The notes: a model not told the origin generated them from the letters alone. 64,000 bases of DNA from Lumnitzera littorea (GCA_024138015.1 JAMXBB010000009.1:93747291-93811290), one strand, 5' to 3'. Positions 1 through 11,548 are shown, counted from the first letter of the stretch. Made by a program: numbers and translations.

Positions 1-548
1 CGTTTAAACCCTGAAATCAACATTTTACTCAATTAAGTATCATTTTCTTTAAAGAAAACCAAAAATGTACGGGAAATGCTATAAAATCACCATATGAAAT
101 ATGTTTAAAATCAGAGTTATCACCTACCGAGCTATGATAGCAAGTATCCGAACACACACAATTGTATTGTGCCATGTTATAATATCCGAGTTGTGGACAT
201 AGCAAATATTGGTGTGCTGCAGTTGAGCTGAATAGATTGCTGAACTATTATTTGACAATGCTGAGTAGTCTGTGTTGAGCTATTTCGATTGAAGTGCCGA
301 ACTGAGCTACAGCCACATGTTCAAGCTTTTGTATGTGCAACACACATTTTGTATGTATGTGAAAAACCATTGAACTAAGTGTCAAGCACTTATAAGGTGA
401 AATTATTCATTTTGCCAAGCAATAATTCCAATCTAAGTTGTTGTGTCTGAATTACACAATCGTGAGAGCAATTAATTGAACCAAGCTTGTAAGAAGTGAA
501 GTGTACGTAATGGTGCGTGCTGACCTATTTCCCAATATTAAAGCTGTA
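1..548. other. Non-coding, no gene seen
   Basis: No coding region or RNA gene is recognisable. Between about 130 and 310 there are several CCGAGCT/GAGCTGA-type words like those that fill 22.2-23.9 kb, so this may be the flank of an old repeat. The first LTR of the next element starts at 549. Confidence 0.5.
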
Positions 549-1025
549 TGTCACGGACTAATTTTTCAAGACCCTTGAGATACGCTCAACATGATCTTAA
601 GTATGGAAGACAAGACAAAGAAGACATATGTAAGAGGTTCCTATAGCCTATCAAAAGATAAAGGCTTGAGCCCAAACTTAGGGAAGATTTTAGATGCTAG
701 AAGGTTTTAAGAAGGTTCCAAAGATATCTAGAGATGTCTAAATTCAATGTATAATGGTAGGTAGGTAGGTAGGTAGATAGATAAGATTTAATTGCAACTG
801 TTAGATTGAATAAATCTCAGCCATCTATTAAAAGGGGCCATTTGTATATATAGGGGGTCTCCCCTCATTTGTAATCATCTAAACATTGAATGGAATTCAG
901 TTGATAATCAAAGTCTCTCTCTAAACTTTGTGTATGTGGTTTTCTGGCTGAACTTAGCCTTCTTTAGTGTGATTAGGAGCACTAAGTGTCACACGGAAGC
1001 ATTGAGAGGAATTCCCCCCGTGACA
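549..1025 (+). repeat. 5' LTR of family G
   Basis: Begins TGTCACGGAC and ends CCGTGACA. It aligns by eye over its whole length with 3001-3480. A GGTA tandem run (756-775) and a TATA-like TATATATA at about 845 lie inside. Confidence 0.8.
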
Positions 1026-1027
1026 AG

Positions 1028-1040
1028 TGATATCAAAGAA
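1028..1040 (+). other. Primer-binding-like site (initiator Met tRNA type)
   Basis: TGATATCAAAG directly after the LTR resembles the usual plant priming site TGGTATCAGAG with two changes. Confidence 0.55.
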
Positions 1041-1164
1041 AGCTTTTGAACAGCGAATGCATTGTCTGGAAATGAGAACAACTCCACGATTAATGAGGTG
1101 GGTGACTAAGGAGAAAGTCGAATGACCAGGTAGAGGGTTAAGTCTAAGGATTTCCTGATTTCCT

Positions 1165-2210
1165 TTGCTGATTTCCTTTGCCACTCGGGTAGATAAGGTT
1201 GAGCTAAGCGTCGTTGAAGCTAAAGAGCAACCAAATGACTATAGAGCTATCATGGATGGGTTGGAGGAAGAACTCCGAGGTGAGTTACAGGGAGCTTTGA
1301 ACCAGGCCTTAGAAGAACTAAGGAAGCATGATGGAGAGCTTGAAGAAAAGGAGGGTATCCTTGAGGTCTGGATAGGTGCACTTGAAGCTAAGGAAGAAGC
1401 ATATGAAGCAAAAATTGATGCTACCATTGTCACTATGTGGTAGGAGATTGAAGACCTTAAGAATCAACTGATGGCATGCCAAGCTGTTATTGCTAATGGA
1501 GTAACTATCCAGCTAATCACAAAGGTGGAAGCATTGAAACTTAAGTGCTTTAAGGGAACGTTATCTGCAAGAGAAGTAAATAATTTTCTATGGGGAGTTA
1601 AATAGTACTTTAGGGTGTTAGGGCTTGTTAATTATGGAAGTAAAGTAAGGACGGTAGCCTTATAGTTGAAGAATATAACATTGATTTAGTGGAGAAAGGG
1701 GGTCAATGGGATTACTTCGTAGCCACACTTTGTGATGGAGTTCCTAGATCAATTCTCTCCCCAAAATGAGGGAGAGAAGCTAAGGTCAAACTTAGGCATC
1801 TACAACAAAAGGCTAGTGTAAAGCAATACGTTTAAGAATTCTCAAAGATGATGTTAGAGATACTGGATCTTAACCTGAATGATGCTCTTGTTATGTTTTT
1901 GGATGGCTTGAAACCCTAGGCTAAGTTATAGTCGGAGCATCATAGGGTGGAGAGCATCTCAAAAGCCATTGCTATAGTAGAAGGCTTGGAACTTTAGAAG
2001 AAGTAAGATTGGCATTCCATAAGTAATGAAGGAGAAGAAGAGGAAGATATGGAAGGTAGGAGATCTTCAAGTCCTCTAAGAGGAAGAAAGAGGATAGTAG
2101 ATAAGAGAATGATACGATAACTTAAGTGCTATTTTTATGATGGACCACATTATGCTTGAGATTGTCCAAAAAGGGAATGATTGGATGCTTTTCTTGTAGT
2201 AGACGAAATT
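1165..2210 (+). pseudogene. Decayed gag of family G
   Basis: The first 92 codons are open and strongly charged, with Glu/Lys/Leu heptad-like spacing, suggesting a coiled coil as in many plant gag N-termini. Several stops follow, but gag-like segments continue, for example FLDQFSPQNEGEKLR at about 1745. Near 2128 a zinc-knuckle remnant reads CYFYDGPHYA then DCPKR, with the second Cys replaced by Tyr and a stop inside. The product would bind and package retrotransposon RNA; this copy cannot make it in one piece. The assignment rests on gag-like composition plus the CCHC remnant and the flanking LTRs. Confidence 0.65.
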
Positions 2211-2274
2211 GATGAAGACAATAAAGGTAAGCTAGGTACCATCCATCTTCTCTACGCTATGTAGTCTCAAGATA

Positions 2275-2625
2275 TGAAGGAGAAAAAGGGTTTAATGTAT
2301 GTGGACGCTAAAGTGGTAGGAAGGAAGATAAATGCTATGGTGGATATAGAGGCCTCACATTTATTCATTTCAAAGGATACTGCCTCTAGGCTTGGGCTAA
2401 AAGTTGAATGGAGTAAAGCTTAACTCAAGACGATTAACTTCAAGGAACTCCTAACTTATGTGGTTGCTAAGAATGTGGAATTCAACATCAAAGATTGGTG
2501 GGGAAAAGTGAATATTGAAGTCGTCCCCATGGATGATTTTGAGTTTGTTGTTGGCATGGACTTCTTAGATAGGAATAATGCCATCATTGTTTCTCAATCC
2601 AATTGCATTTGCTGGCTTAATTAAG
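2275..2625 (+). pseudogene. Retropepsin-like aspartic protease remnant of family G
   Basis: One frame reads GLMYVDAKV, then AMVDIEASHLFIS, then after a stop a segment containing VVPMDDFEFVVGMDFLD. That is the order seen in plant gag-type aspartic proteases: an active-site DTGA(T/S)H.F(I/V)S motif followed by VPMDDF..(V/I)LGM.FL. Here the active-site TG is changed to IE, and a stop lies between the halves, so the enzyme is dead. In an intact element it would cut the Gag-Pol polyprotein. Confidence 0.75.
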
Positions 2626-3000
2626 GTTCTCAATGCATAATCCTAATAAGTAGGAAGATGGGATGAGCGACAAAGCTTATTACATTAATGCAATTCGTAG
2701 GGGAAGAGTTGACACTGATGAAAGGAGATAGTTCGACTTTAGTGGGGGAGATTAGGGAGAGAACAGTTGATAAGATCCTACAAAGTTCAAACCCAGTAGA
2801 AGTGGTAAAGCAAGATAAAGCCTCAGTAACTAACGTTAAGATTGAAAAGGATGAGGAGCTACATTAGACTTCAAGAAGGGAGGTTGTCAAGCATTCCCAT
2901 TATATGGCCACATATAGAGAACCAAGGTCAAGGTATCTAATAGATCATAATTCAAGAAAAAAGCTGTGATGAGGATGTCATTGAATTGAGTAGGAAAGAA

Positions 3001-3480
3001 TGTCCTAGACTAATTTTCCAAGGCCTCTGAGATATGCTTAACATGATCTTGAGTATGGGAGATAAGACAAATGAGACATATGTAAGAGGTTCCCATGGCT
3101 TATCAGAAGAGAAAGGTCTAGGCTCGGAGTTATGGAAGATTCTAGAAGCTGGAAGATTTTAAGAAGGTTCTAGAGATGTCCAGATTCAATGTATAATGGT
3201 AAGTAGGGTAGGTAAGATAGGCAGATAAGATTTAATTGTAATTGTTAGATTAAATAAATCTCGGCCATCCATTGTAAAGGACTATTTATATATATAGGAG
3301 GTCTCCCCTTATTTGTAATCATCTAGATATTAAGTGAAATTCAGTTGATAATCATAGTCTTTTTCTTACTTTTTCTCTCTAAACTTTGTGTGTGTGGTTT
3401 TCTGGTTGAACTTAGCCTTCCTTAGTGTGGTTAGGAGTACTAAGTGCCATACGGGAGTGTCGAGAGGAATTCCACTTGCA
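3001..3480 (+). repeat. 3' LTR of family G
   Basis: Begins TGTCCTAGAC and ends CACTTGCA; direct-repeat partner of 549-1025 with scattered differences. It contains GGTCTCCCC and CTCTCTAAACTTTG blocks that also occur at 21440-21530 in the split solo copy. Confidence 0.8.
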
Positions 3481-3960
3481 ATATGTACTCGTGCTATTAT
3501 CCTCTCAAGTCTACCAAGCAAGGCAAGCCCATTGCCAAACTATTAGTGAAACTCCAAACAAGGAAAAAGCTCTAAATGCTATAGGTCGATCTGACCATAT
3601 ACCTCACTAAAGAGCTCGGCAGTAAACTAAGCCATGCTTATTCTTCGAAGTCTAATCTTTAAGCTTCAAGTCTTGAGCTTGTTTGTCCTTTTCGAGCTAA
3701 ATACGAACCAAGCACTGAGCTTCGGTTTTGTCTATCCTACTAAGCCGAACTCTAAAGCTCGAAGCTTCGAAACTACAAGATCAAACTGGATTCCAAACTT
3801 CGGAGTTTAAATTTGCTAGCCTTGTCAATTAAATTGATGACCGTTGAGGCATTCATCTTAATAGCACCAAACAAACCATGTTCAAAAGACCAAATGAGGT
3901 TACGAGTCAAGTTCGTCTAAGCAGTAGAAGGCTTAAATCCAAGCTTTTCCTTAGTGCACA
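3481..3960. other. Non-coding spacer between two LTR elements
   Basis: No gene is seen. Words such as GAGCTTCGG, CGAAGCTTCGAA and CTAAGCCG recur and resemble the GCCGAG-rich repeat at 22.2-23.9 kb, so this may be old repeat sequence. Confidence 0.5.
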
Positions 3961-4803
3961 TGATGAGAATCAACCTACGGGACCTTTGACCTGTAGCCGA
4001 GGCCGAAAACTATAGGGGCTGATACGACGAATCCTTATGTTACAACCAACCTCAACTTCCTTACCAAGTCACTTTTAATGCCGTACTATATGACTGCTCA
4101 TCATTTTATGGTATGCCAAGTTGATGATTACTCTCTAATGCCGAGTCGACCAATCACTCAGCATCATCCTTGCCAAGAAGCCGAGAGGTAAAGGATCCGG
4201 ATTGACTAAGCCATCCCTACTCGAACAAGCCCATCTGTCTATACTTTTTGTCTGCATCTTCTAATAATCTTGCCAATACAGCATTGCCACGTGTACAATA
4301 TCATATGTAGAATCTGTAGCACTAATGATTGTTTTTCTTGTATATTCATTTTTACCCTTTTGTATCGTGTACATTGCTCCTTTAGGAAATGTCCTTATTG
4401 TCCTTTCCCTTTTGGGCAAGTTGCCCTAATTTACGAATATAAATACCCTTGTACTTATAGCTGTAAGAGAACAGATTACCTTCAATACACTTAAGTACTT
4501 TTTCCTTGCGTAAATACTGTTTGTTTACTCTCGGCATCACTTTTATCTTTTCCCTTAAGCAAGGTTAGGTGAAGAGCAACCTCATTAAAACAATTCGTGT
4601 GTCATATTAAATTGTTCCGTGAGCCCTTGGAAGTTCCATTGGAACATCGTATCTTCTAGAGTTATTCGTGGGTTTTTGCATATTGTTTCATTCGTTATTG
4701 TCACTTTTTTCGTACCTTTCTCCATTAACCCTTTTCGAGCTTTCTACAAGTATGGACCCATCTAACTACCGACTTTGTCCGTTCTTGGTCACGGTTCACA
4801 ATA
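3961..4803 (+). repeat. 5' LTR of outer A/B element
   Basis: Starts TGATGAGAATC and ends near GGTTCACAATA. It is the direct-repeat partner of 14918-15788 and resembles the reverse-oriented LTRs at 10720-11541 and 16336-20741. A TATA box, TATAAATA, lies at about 4438-4445. Confidence 0.85.
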
Positions 4804-4806
4804 TCT

Positions 4807-4818
4807 TGGTATTAGAGC
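4807..4818 (+). other. Primer-binding site (initiator Met tRNA type)
   Basis: TGGTATTAGAGC sits just after the 5' LTR and differs by one base from the common plant priming sequence TGGTATCAGAGC. Confidence 0.7.
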
Positions 4819-4977
4819 GGAGGTTTTGTGTGAATTATAGTTAGTTCTTCTTGAAGTTCTATTGCACTTTGTTTTGTGTATGTGAAACAGAGTCAATTAC
4901 TATATTCTTTTGACTACTATGTTATTAGCTGTTTACTTTCTGAAGTGTTTATTTAAATTTTGAATCTATGAGGAAAA

Positions 4978-6051
4978 ATGATAGACTCAAGTATAAATGT
5001 TAGTACTAGTGATGATAGTGGAGTTGTGCATCATAAACGATGATCTTAAGGAACTCCTAAAAGTACTGATGAGAGACTTGATGAGGTAGCTAACCTCTTG
5101 ATAGATCTAACCTAAGTTGTTTATGCATTGTCTTGCCAACCTAGTGAGATAGGCAAAATACTCCATAAGCTGCTCAACCTGTTAGAGGTCAGAACCTAGC
5201 TCGACCAGTTTAAGGTGGAGGAGTTGGCGGACGAGTAAGGCGAAAGATAAACTTGAGAGAGCTTAATAAGGAGGAAGAAGAGTATTTTAAAGAGGAGCGT
5301 GTATGAGTCCTTAGAGCATATGACCATGAGAAGCTTTAGATTTCGAGTTTCAATGGATCTAGGAATGTTGACAAGTATCTAGATTGGGAAGAGAAGGTAG
5401 AGCATGTATTTGATTACTATCAATATGAGGATTACGGGAAAGCAAGGACTGCTGCTATTGAATTCTTCAGATATGTCACCATGTGGTAGAAGAACTTTTA
5501 AGCCATAAGAAGAAGAGAGGGGTACCAAGAGATTAACACTTAGCCTGAAATGAAGAGAGTGCTCAAAAATAGATTCATGCTAAAAACATATCTCTAAGAT
5601 ACTTTCACTCGGCTTCAAGAGCTAAGACAAAGAGGCCAAACTATTGATGAATATGTTTAAGAATTCCAAATGCTTATGATACAATGTGAAGTGGAGGAAC
5701 CACCAGCCCAAACAATTTCAAGATTTATTACTGGATTGAGAGGAGATATCTGAGACATTATGGAGCTCCAATGATTTGACACAATGGATGAAGCTGTTAG
5801 GATTGCCCAGCGAGTGGAGAGGCAAAGAAAGTGCTAGGTAACGACCAGAATGCTGACTAGCCGACTAGGACAAGCAAGTCACCGAGCTTAGTTTAGTATC
5901 GAGCTGAGCAGAAGAGTTAATGTTAGAGCTGAGCAGAAAGGCTGACCTGAAGATGTAGTGTTAACCCGAACATATGAGAAGGGGCAAGGGTCGAGTATTG
6001 AGAAACCATATGTTCGAACCAAAGGACGATGGTCTTTAAGGGAGACGTCCC
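4978..6051 (+). pseudogene. gag of outer A/B element (broken)
   Basis: A start at about 4978 opens a frame with an acidic N-terminus and DERLDEVANLLIDLT, then the gag capsid-like block (ISSFNGSRNVDKYLDWE and EKVEHVFDYYQYE near 5340-5430), then LRQRGQTIDEYV and FQMLMIQCEVEEPPAQ. Several in-frame stops interrupt it. The same order is readable on the - strand at 9540-10548 in the inner copy. The reading ends at 6051, where the inner element is inserted, and resumes in pol sequence at 11549. The product would form the retrotransposon's capsid-like particle. Confidence 0.75.
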
Positions 6052-6249
6052 TGTTGCGAAATGTGGCCAAGAATAGACAAGGTCGGTCGTTGAATAGATT
6101 CAAGCTTGCAGAAAGCTTGAAAATGGGTAATGGGGAAAGGTATGAAAGGGTAAAGAAATGAAGAATGAAAACAATAAGATTTGTTATGCCAGCCCCTCTA
6201 GCCTTTAAGCTTGGTTGTGGGTAAGAAGTCCGATAGCCTGATTCCCATA
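6052..6249 (-). repeat. 3' LTR of inner element, internally deleted
   Basis: The left part (6052-6178) matches 10720-10850 and the right part (6179-6249) matches the LTR start at about 11465-11540. About 620 bp between them is missing. The junction follows GAAAACAATAAG, the same position at which the E element interrupts the LTR copy at 16462. Confidence 0.75.
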
Positions 6250-7420
6250 ATTGCATTTGGGTTGTTTTGGATTTGGGATCAAATCCGAATGGTGTTCACT
6301 CAGTTCTTCGTTAGGGTGATATGAATTGAGGTCGATAATGTTAAAGGCGTTAGAAACCCCATAGTCCCTAAGCAATTCTAACCTGTAGGCATTGTTACTG
6401 ATTTTATAGAGGATTTTGGAAGGTCCTTTCGCTCTTACAGATAATTTGTTCTTCCTTTTATTCAAGAATCATTCCTTGCTGAGGTGTAGCCATACCAGAT
6501 CTCTTGGTTGAAATTGTTTGGTTGACCTACCCTTGGTCGATGTATTGAGTGACCTTGTCATAGATGTGTTAAAGAGATTGTGCTCTGGCTAAGGCATCAG
6601 GGTCCTCTTGGGCGGGTACTAGTATAGGGGCGTGGTCGAAGGGTAATTTGGGATTGAATCCATATACCACCTTGAAGGGAGTCTACTTAGTGGTGTCATG
6701 TACAATTTGGTTATAAGCGAACTCGACCATTAGTAAGCAGATGTCCCAATCAGCTAAGTTCTTGCCTGCTGCAGCTCATAGTAGTAACCCTAAAGAACGA
6801 TTAACCACCTCTGTTTGGCGGTCAGTTTAGGGGTGACATGAGTTAATGAATAGTAATTTGGTTCCTAGCTGATGCTATAGGGTTCTTTAGAAATGGCTCA
6901 AGAATTTTAGGTCTCTGTTGGAGACTACACTTCTTAGCTTGTTGTGTCTCTATACAATCTCTTATAAGAAAAGAGAAGTAATAGCCGAAGCATTATTAGT
7001 TTTGGTATAAGGCATGAAGTATGCCATCTTGCTAAACCAATCCACCACGACTATTATAGAATCTTTGCCTCGGGCAGTTCGTGGCAGTCCAAGAATAAAG
7101 TCCATACTCAGTTCAGTCCACAGCCTTGTCAGAACATGTAGGGGCATTGCTTTCCCTTGTTTGGCTTGGCACTTGGCCTTTTTGCATACGACATAGCTTT
7201 TAATAACTTAGTGCACATCTCTTAGCATTTTTAGCTAAAAAAATCGGTCATTCAATAGTTCACAGGCCCTTCTCTCTCCAAAGTATCCAAAGAGTCCTTC
7301 ACCATAGGCTTCCTTAATTAATAATTCCCGTAGGGAACAAGTTGACATGCACAGTTTCCTCCCTTGGAACAGATAGCTATCCTCCACATAATGCTCGTCC
7401 ATTGTCCTTCCATCTATGCA
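6205..7420 (-). pseudogene. Integrase of inner A/B element (broken)
   Basis: Read on the - strand from high to low coordinates: a zinc-binding region (about 7420-7160), a catalytic core with ELSMDFILGLPRTARGKD and DWFSKMAYFMPYTKTNNA (7147-6962), and a C-terminal segment with VRAKGPSKILYKISNNAY and AFNIIDLNSYHPNEE (6465-6260). These are typical of plant Ty3/gypsy integrases, which insert the cDNA into the host genome. Stops break the frame between core and C-terminus. The C-terminus reads into the LTR start. I see no clear chromodomain. Confidence 0.75.
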
Positions 7421-7564
7421 TCATAAAATTATTGGTCCAAAGTATAGATCCTTGGAGTACCATTCTTTAATACTTGCGAAACCAAACTACTTGGTCTACA
7501 GTTCTAATAAAAATGCATGTCTCCTCGAAATAGCATCTATAACTACGTTGCTCTTTTGCTGCCT

Positions 7565-8720
7565 TTATTTAATTACAAAATTGAACCCCTTAAGGAGTTC
7601 AACCCATCTTGCTTGTCGCTTTGACAACTTGGTCTGACTTTGGAGGTACCTCAGCGATTCATGGTCAGTGTATATGAAAAATTCTCTTGGCAATAAGTAA
7701 TGTTGCCATGCTTGCATTGCTCGGATCAGTACCAAAAGTTCCTTGTCATACATAAAGTAGTTCAATTATGGTCCTTGGAGCTTCTCATTGTGGAAGGTAA
7801 TTGGTCGGACTTCCTACATCAAGACAACGTCGATTCCAACGCCTGATGCATCACATTCTAGTTAAAAAATTTTGTCAAAGTCAGGTAGTATTAACATTGG
7901 CTCAAAGGTCAATCTTCCTTTTATGTTGGTAAAACTCCTCTCCTCCCTTTCTCCTCATCGAAAGTCGGTGTTCTTTTTTGTTAGCTTGATAAATGGCACG
8001 ATGATAGTGCTAAAATTCTTGATAAACCTTCTATAAAACGAAGCCAATTCGTGGAAACTTCTTACGTTGACAATTTCCTTGATCTTCTCATCATTGACTC
8101 ATAGGCCTCCTCCACTGACTACATACCCTAAGAATACCACTTCCTCTTGGCATAAGCAACATTTCTTCAAAGTGCTGAATAGTCTCTTGGCACGAAGGAT
8201 ATCTAGGACTACTATAAGATGTTCACAGTAACTCAACATGTTGGCACTATAGAACAGGATGTCATCAAAGTACATCACGACACACTTCCCTACTAGATGT
8301 CTTAGCACATGTTTCATAAGTCTCATGAAAGTGCTCTAGGCATTCAATAAGCTGAAGGGCATGGCCATCCATTCGTAAATTCTATGTCGAGTCTTGAATA
8401 CAGTTTTCCACTTGTCTCTTAATCTCATGCGGATTTGATGGTAGTCGGATTTAAGATCAATCTTGTTGAAAATCTTAGCTCCACTCAGCTCATTTAACAT
8501 GTCTTCTAGCCTCGGGATTGGATACCTATTTTGATTGTGATTTTGTTCACGACTCGGTTGTCAACACATATCCATCAAGTTCTATCCTTCCTCGACACTA
8601 GAAGTGCAGGCACAGCACAAGGGCTGAGACTCTCTCTCACATAACCTCTCTCTAGTAACTCATTGACTTGATGTTGGAGTTTAGAAGCCTGCTTGGGATT
8701 CATCTGATAAGCTGACTTAT
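7565..8720 (-). pseudogene. Reverse transcriptase-RNase H of inner A/B element (broken)
   Basis: On the - strand the RT palm is readable from about 8720, with the catalytic box in CVVMYFDDILFYSANML (about 8290-8240), so YFDD is intact, followed by FLGYVVSGGGL. RNase H sequence follows, including [20 protein letters not shown] and [19 protein letters not shown] (7765-7600). The RT copies element RNA into DNA and RNase H removes the RNA template. Stops and frameshifts lie in the fingers region (8400-8720) and in the RT-RNase H connection (7800-8100). Confidence 0.8.
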
Positions 8721-8749
8721 TCGGTAATGCAGCGCCGGGTACTAAGTAA

Positions 8750-9535
8750 TGTAGTGCTCTATGCCTCGAGTTAGGGGCAACCGCTTAGGTAACTATTCAA
8801 GAAACAAGTCGGCATAGACATCTAGTAACTCCTTGATTTCTTGGGGAAGCTCATCTCGCTCCTTCACTTCCAATAGTTACCTAACCAACAATAGGGTCGA
8901 CTTGTCAGTATTGATCACCTCTTGGAGCTCGGCTCTACTCATTACTAGGGCTTTCTTTGATTTGCGAGTAAGTTTCATCTGTAGCTTATGAACTTCTCTT
9001 GGCGGTATTGGATTCAACATGAACTTCCGATCATCCTTCACCAACATATACGTATTCTTGTAGCCATCATGTATAACTCTCCTGTCAAAAAACTATGGCT
9101 TACCCAACAACACGTGGGAAGTACACATAGGCAACACATCGCAGAGGACCTAGTCAGAGTAATTCCCTATAATGATTAGTAGCAGTATTTGCTAAGTGAC
9201 ATGTAATGTTGATTTCTCACTCAACCAGTACAACTTGTACAGTTTAGGATGTACAATAGTTGGCAGCTTCAGTTTTGAAACAAGATTAGCCAAATCATTC
9301 ACCTTACAGGTGGTATGAAACAAATTCTCCCTCTAATCCTCTTCTCGTGAGGGTTCCACGCTCATAATGCGTCAAACAACCATGAGTAATTAGTCCAAGT
9401 CCTCGAGAAACACATCTTCCTCAATCAGTTCTTTCTTGTCATTTTCCTTCTCGGTAGGAACCTCCTCCTCGTCAGGTTCCTCATCCATGTTCCCTACTTT
9501 TAACTTCAAGATGTCTCCCTTAATGACCATCTTCT
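8750..9535 (-). pseudogene. Protease and linker region of inner A/B element (broken)
   Basis: The - strand contains NLFHTTCKVND, then TNVASKLVSK-like decayed sequence, VHDGYKNTYMLVKDDRK-like sequence and HKLQMKLTRKSKKALVMSRAEL, then LPQEIKELLDVYADLF just before RT. It is colinear with 11700-12340 of the outer element. In this family the segment holds an aspartic protease and its link to RT. It is interrupted by stops; I could not find an intact active-site triad. Confidence 0.55.
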
Positions 9536-9539
9536 TTTA

Positions 9540-10548
9540 GTTTGGGTACTGAGCAACTATGTGTCCAAACCCTTGACACTTCAGCCCTTCTCACTAAATC
9601 CTTACCCCTTCTCATACGTTTGGATTGGCCTTTCTGCTTGGCCTTGACATCAACTCTTCTGCTTGGCTTATTACTAGACTAAGCTTGGTGACTTGCCTGT
9701 CTTGGTCAATTAGTTGGGATTCTGGTCGTTACTTAGCTCCTTCTTTGTCTCTCCACTTGCTAGGCAATCCTAACAGCTTCATCCATTGTGTCAAATGATA
9801 AACCTTGAAACTGTTCGGACTGGTGGTTCCTCCACTTCGCATTTTATCATAAGCATTTGAAATTATTGAACATATTCATCACTGTTCGGCCACCTTGTCT
9901 TAGCTCCAGATGCTGAGTGAAAGTATCTTGAAGATAAGTTTTCGGCACAAATTTGTTTCTGAGCACCCTCTTCATCTTGGGTTAGGTGTTAATCTCTTGG
10001 TACCCTTCTCTTCTTCTCATGGCCTAAAAATTCTTCTACCACATGGCGGCATATCCGGAAAATTCAACGACATTAGTCTTCACTTTCTCATAATCCTCAT
10101 ATTGATAGTAATTAAATACATGCTCCACCTTCTCTTCCCAATCTAGATACTCATCAACATTCCCAAATCCATTGAAACTCGAAATTCAAAACTTCTCATG
10201 GTTAGATGCTCTAAGGATTCGTATACCCTCCTCTTCAAAATACTCTTTTTCCTCCTCATCAAGCTCTCTCAAGTCTATCCTTTGTTTGACTCGTCTGCCA
10301 ACTCCTCTACCTCGAACTAGTTGAGTTGAGTTCTGACCTCTAATAGGTTAAGCAGCTTGTGGAGTGTTTTGTGCAGTCTCAATGAGTTGGCAAGATAAGG
10401 CATAAACAACACGGGTTAAATCTACCAAGAGGTTAGCTATTTCATCAAATTTCTCGTCAATACTTCTGGGGGTTTCCTGAGATTGTCGTCCATGGTAGAC
10501 AACTCTACTATCATCATCAGCATTAACATTTATACTTAGGACTGTCAT
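9540..10548 (-). pseudogene. gag of inner A/B element (broken)
   Basis: The - strand start at 10548 gives MTVLSINVNADDDSRVVYHG and DEKFDEIANLLVDLTRVVYAL, similar to the outer gag start at 4978. Capsid-like sequence follows to about 9850. A zinc-knuckle remnant, LKCQGFGHIVAQYPN, lies near 9590-9545: one Cys is lost and the last Cys is replaced by Tyr. Stops occur from about 10345 onward. Confidence 0.75.
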
Positions 10549-10719
10549 TTTTCTTTACAGATTCAAATTCAAACAAATACTTCAGAAGTGAACAGCTAAT
10601 AACACGACAGTCAAAGGAATACAATAACTTGCTCTGTCTTTTTCATACAAAATAGAGTATAATAGAATTCAAGAAGAACTAACTACAGCTCACACAAAAC
10701 CTCTACTCTAATACTAAGA

Positions 10720-11541
10720 TGTTGCGAATTGTGACTAAGAATAGATAAGGCTAGTCACTGAATGGGTCCAAACTTGCAGAAAGCTCGAAAAGGGGCAATA
10801 AGGAAAGATATAAAAGGGTAAAGAAATGAAGAATGAAAACAGTAAGCAAAACCTACGAATAACTCTAGAGGATATGACACACCAATAGAACTTCCGAGGA
10901 CTTATGGCATGATTCGATATGACGCACAAATTGATCCAACGAGGTTACTTACCACCTAACTTTGCTTAAGGGAAAGGATAAGAGTGATGCCGAGACTAAA
11001 CAACAATGTTTACGTAAAGAAGAAAAGTACTCAATTTGTATTGAAGGTAATCTAACTTATATCCATAAGTTAGGGCAACTTGCCCAAAAGAGAAAAGACA
11101 AAAAAGACATTTTCTAAAGAAGCAATGTACATGATACAAAAGGGTAAAAATGAATATATAAGAAACAAAAGCATTGGTGCCACAGATTTTATACATAATA
11201 CTGTACACGTAGCGATAATACCTTAGCAAGGTTGTTAGGAAATGCAAACAAAAGTACAGATAGATGGGTTTGTCTAAGCAGGGATGGCTTAGTCAGTCTG
11301 GCCTCTCTCTCTCGGGTTCTCACAAGGAAGATGCCAAGTAATTGGTTAACTCGACGTTGGAGAGTATTCATCAACTTAGAATACCACAAAGCAATGGGTA
11401 ATCATACGGCACAACCTTAAAGGTGACTCGATAAGGAAGTACTCAGCTTCGGCAAGGGTTGGAATAGGAGGATCGGTCACGCCAACCCTTCTAGTCCTCA
11501 AGCTCGGCTGCAGGTAAGAGGTCCGGTAGCTTGATTCCAGT
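10720..11541 (-). repeat. 5' LTR of inner A/B element
   Basis: In + coordinates it starts TGTTGCGAATTG and ends about GCTTGATTCCA, the inverted form of the outer LTR ends. A priming-site-like TAGTATTAGAG (- strand) lies at 10705-10715, just inside. About 820 bp long. Confidence 0.8.
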
Positions 11542-11548
11542 ACGTCCC

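Larger units (their letters stand above)
549..3480 (+). mobile_element. Short LTR retrotransposon, gag-protease only (family G)
   Basis: Two similar direct repeats (549-1025 and 3001-3480) start with TGTC and end with CA, and enclose about 2 kb with decayed gag and aspartic protease sequence. A primer-binding-like site follows the left LTR. No reverse transcriptase, RNase H or integrase sequence is present, so the copy is non-autonomous or internally deleted. No matching 5-bp target duplication is seen (CTGTA on the left, ATATG on the right). A solo LTR of the same family lies at 15811-16024 plus 21353-21627. Confidence 0.8.
6052..11541 (-). mobile_element. Inner Ty3/gypsy element (family A/B), reverse orientation
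   Basis: This full-structure copy is inserted into the gag-protease junction of the outer element. On the - strand it runs 5' LTR (11541-10720), priming site, gag, protease, RT, RNase H, integrase, 3' LTR (6249-6052, internally deleted). ACGTCCC occurs directly before it (6045-6051) and directly after it (11542-11548). The outer element's sequence runs on across the two ends in the same order as in the inner copy, which supports a true insertion. Ty3/gypsy integration normally duplicates 5 bp (here GTCCC); the two extra matching bases may be chance. Confidence 0.85.

Noticed and set aside
5888..6256. - strand frame of 122 codons at the end of the inner element
   Set aside because: It runs across the deleted LTR and the insertion junction, and has no domain.
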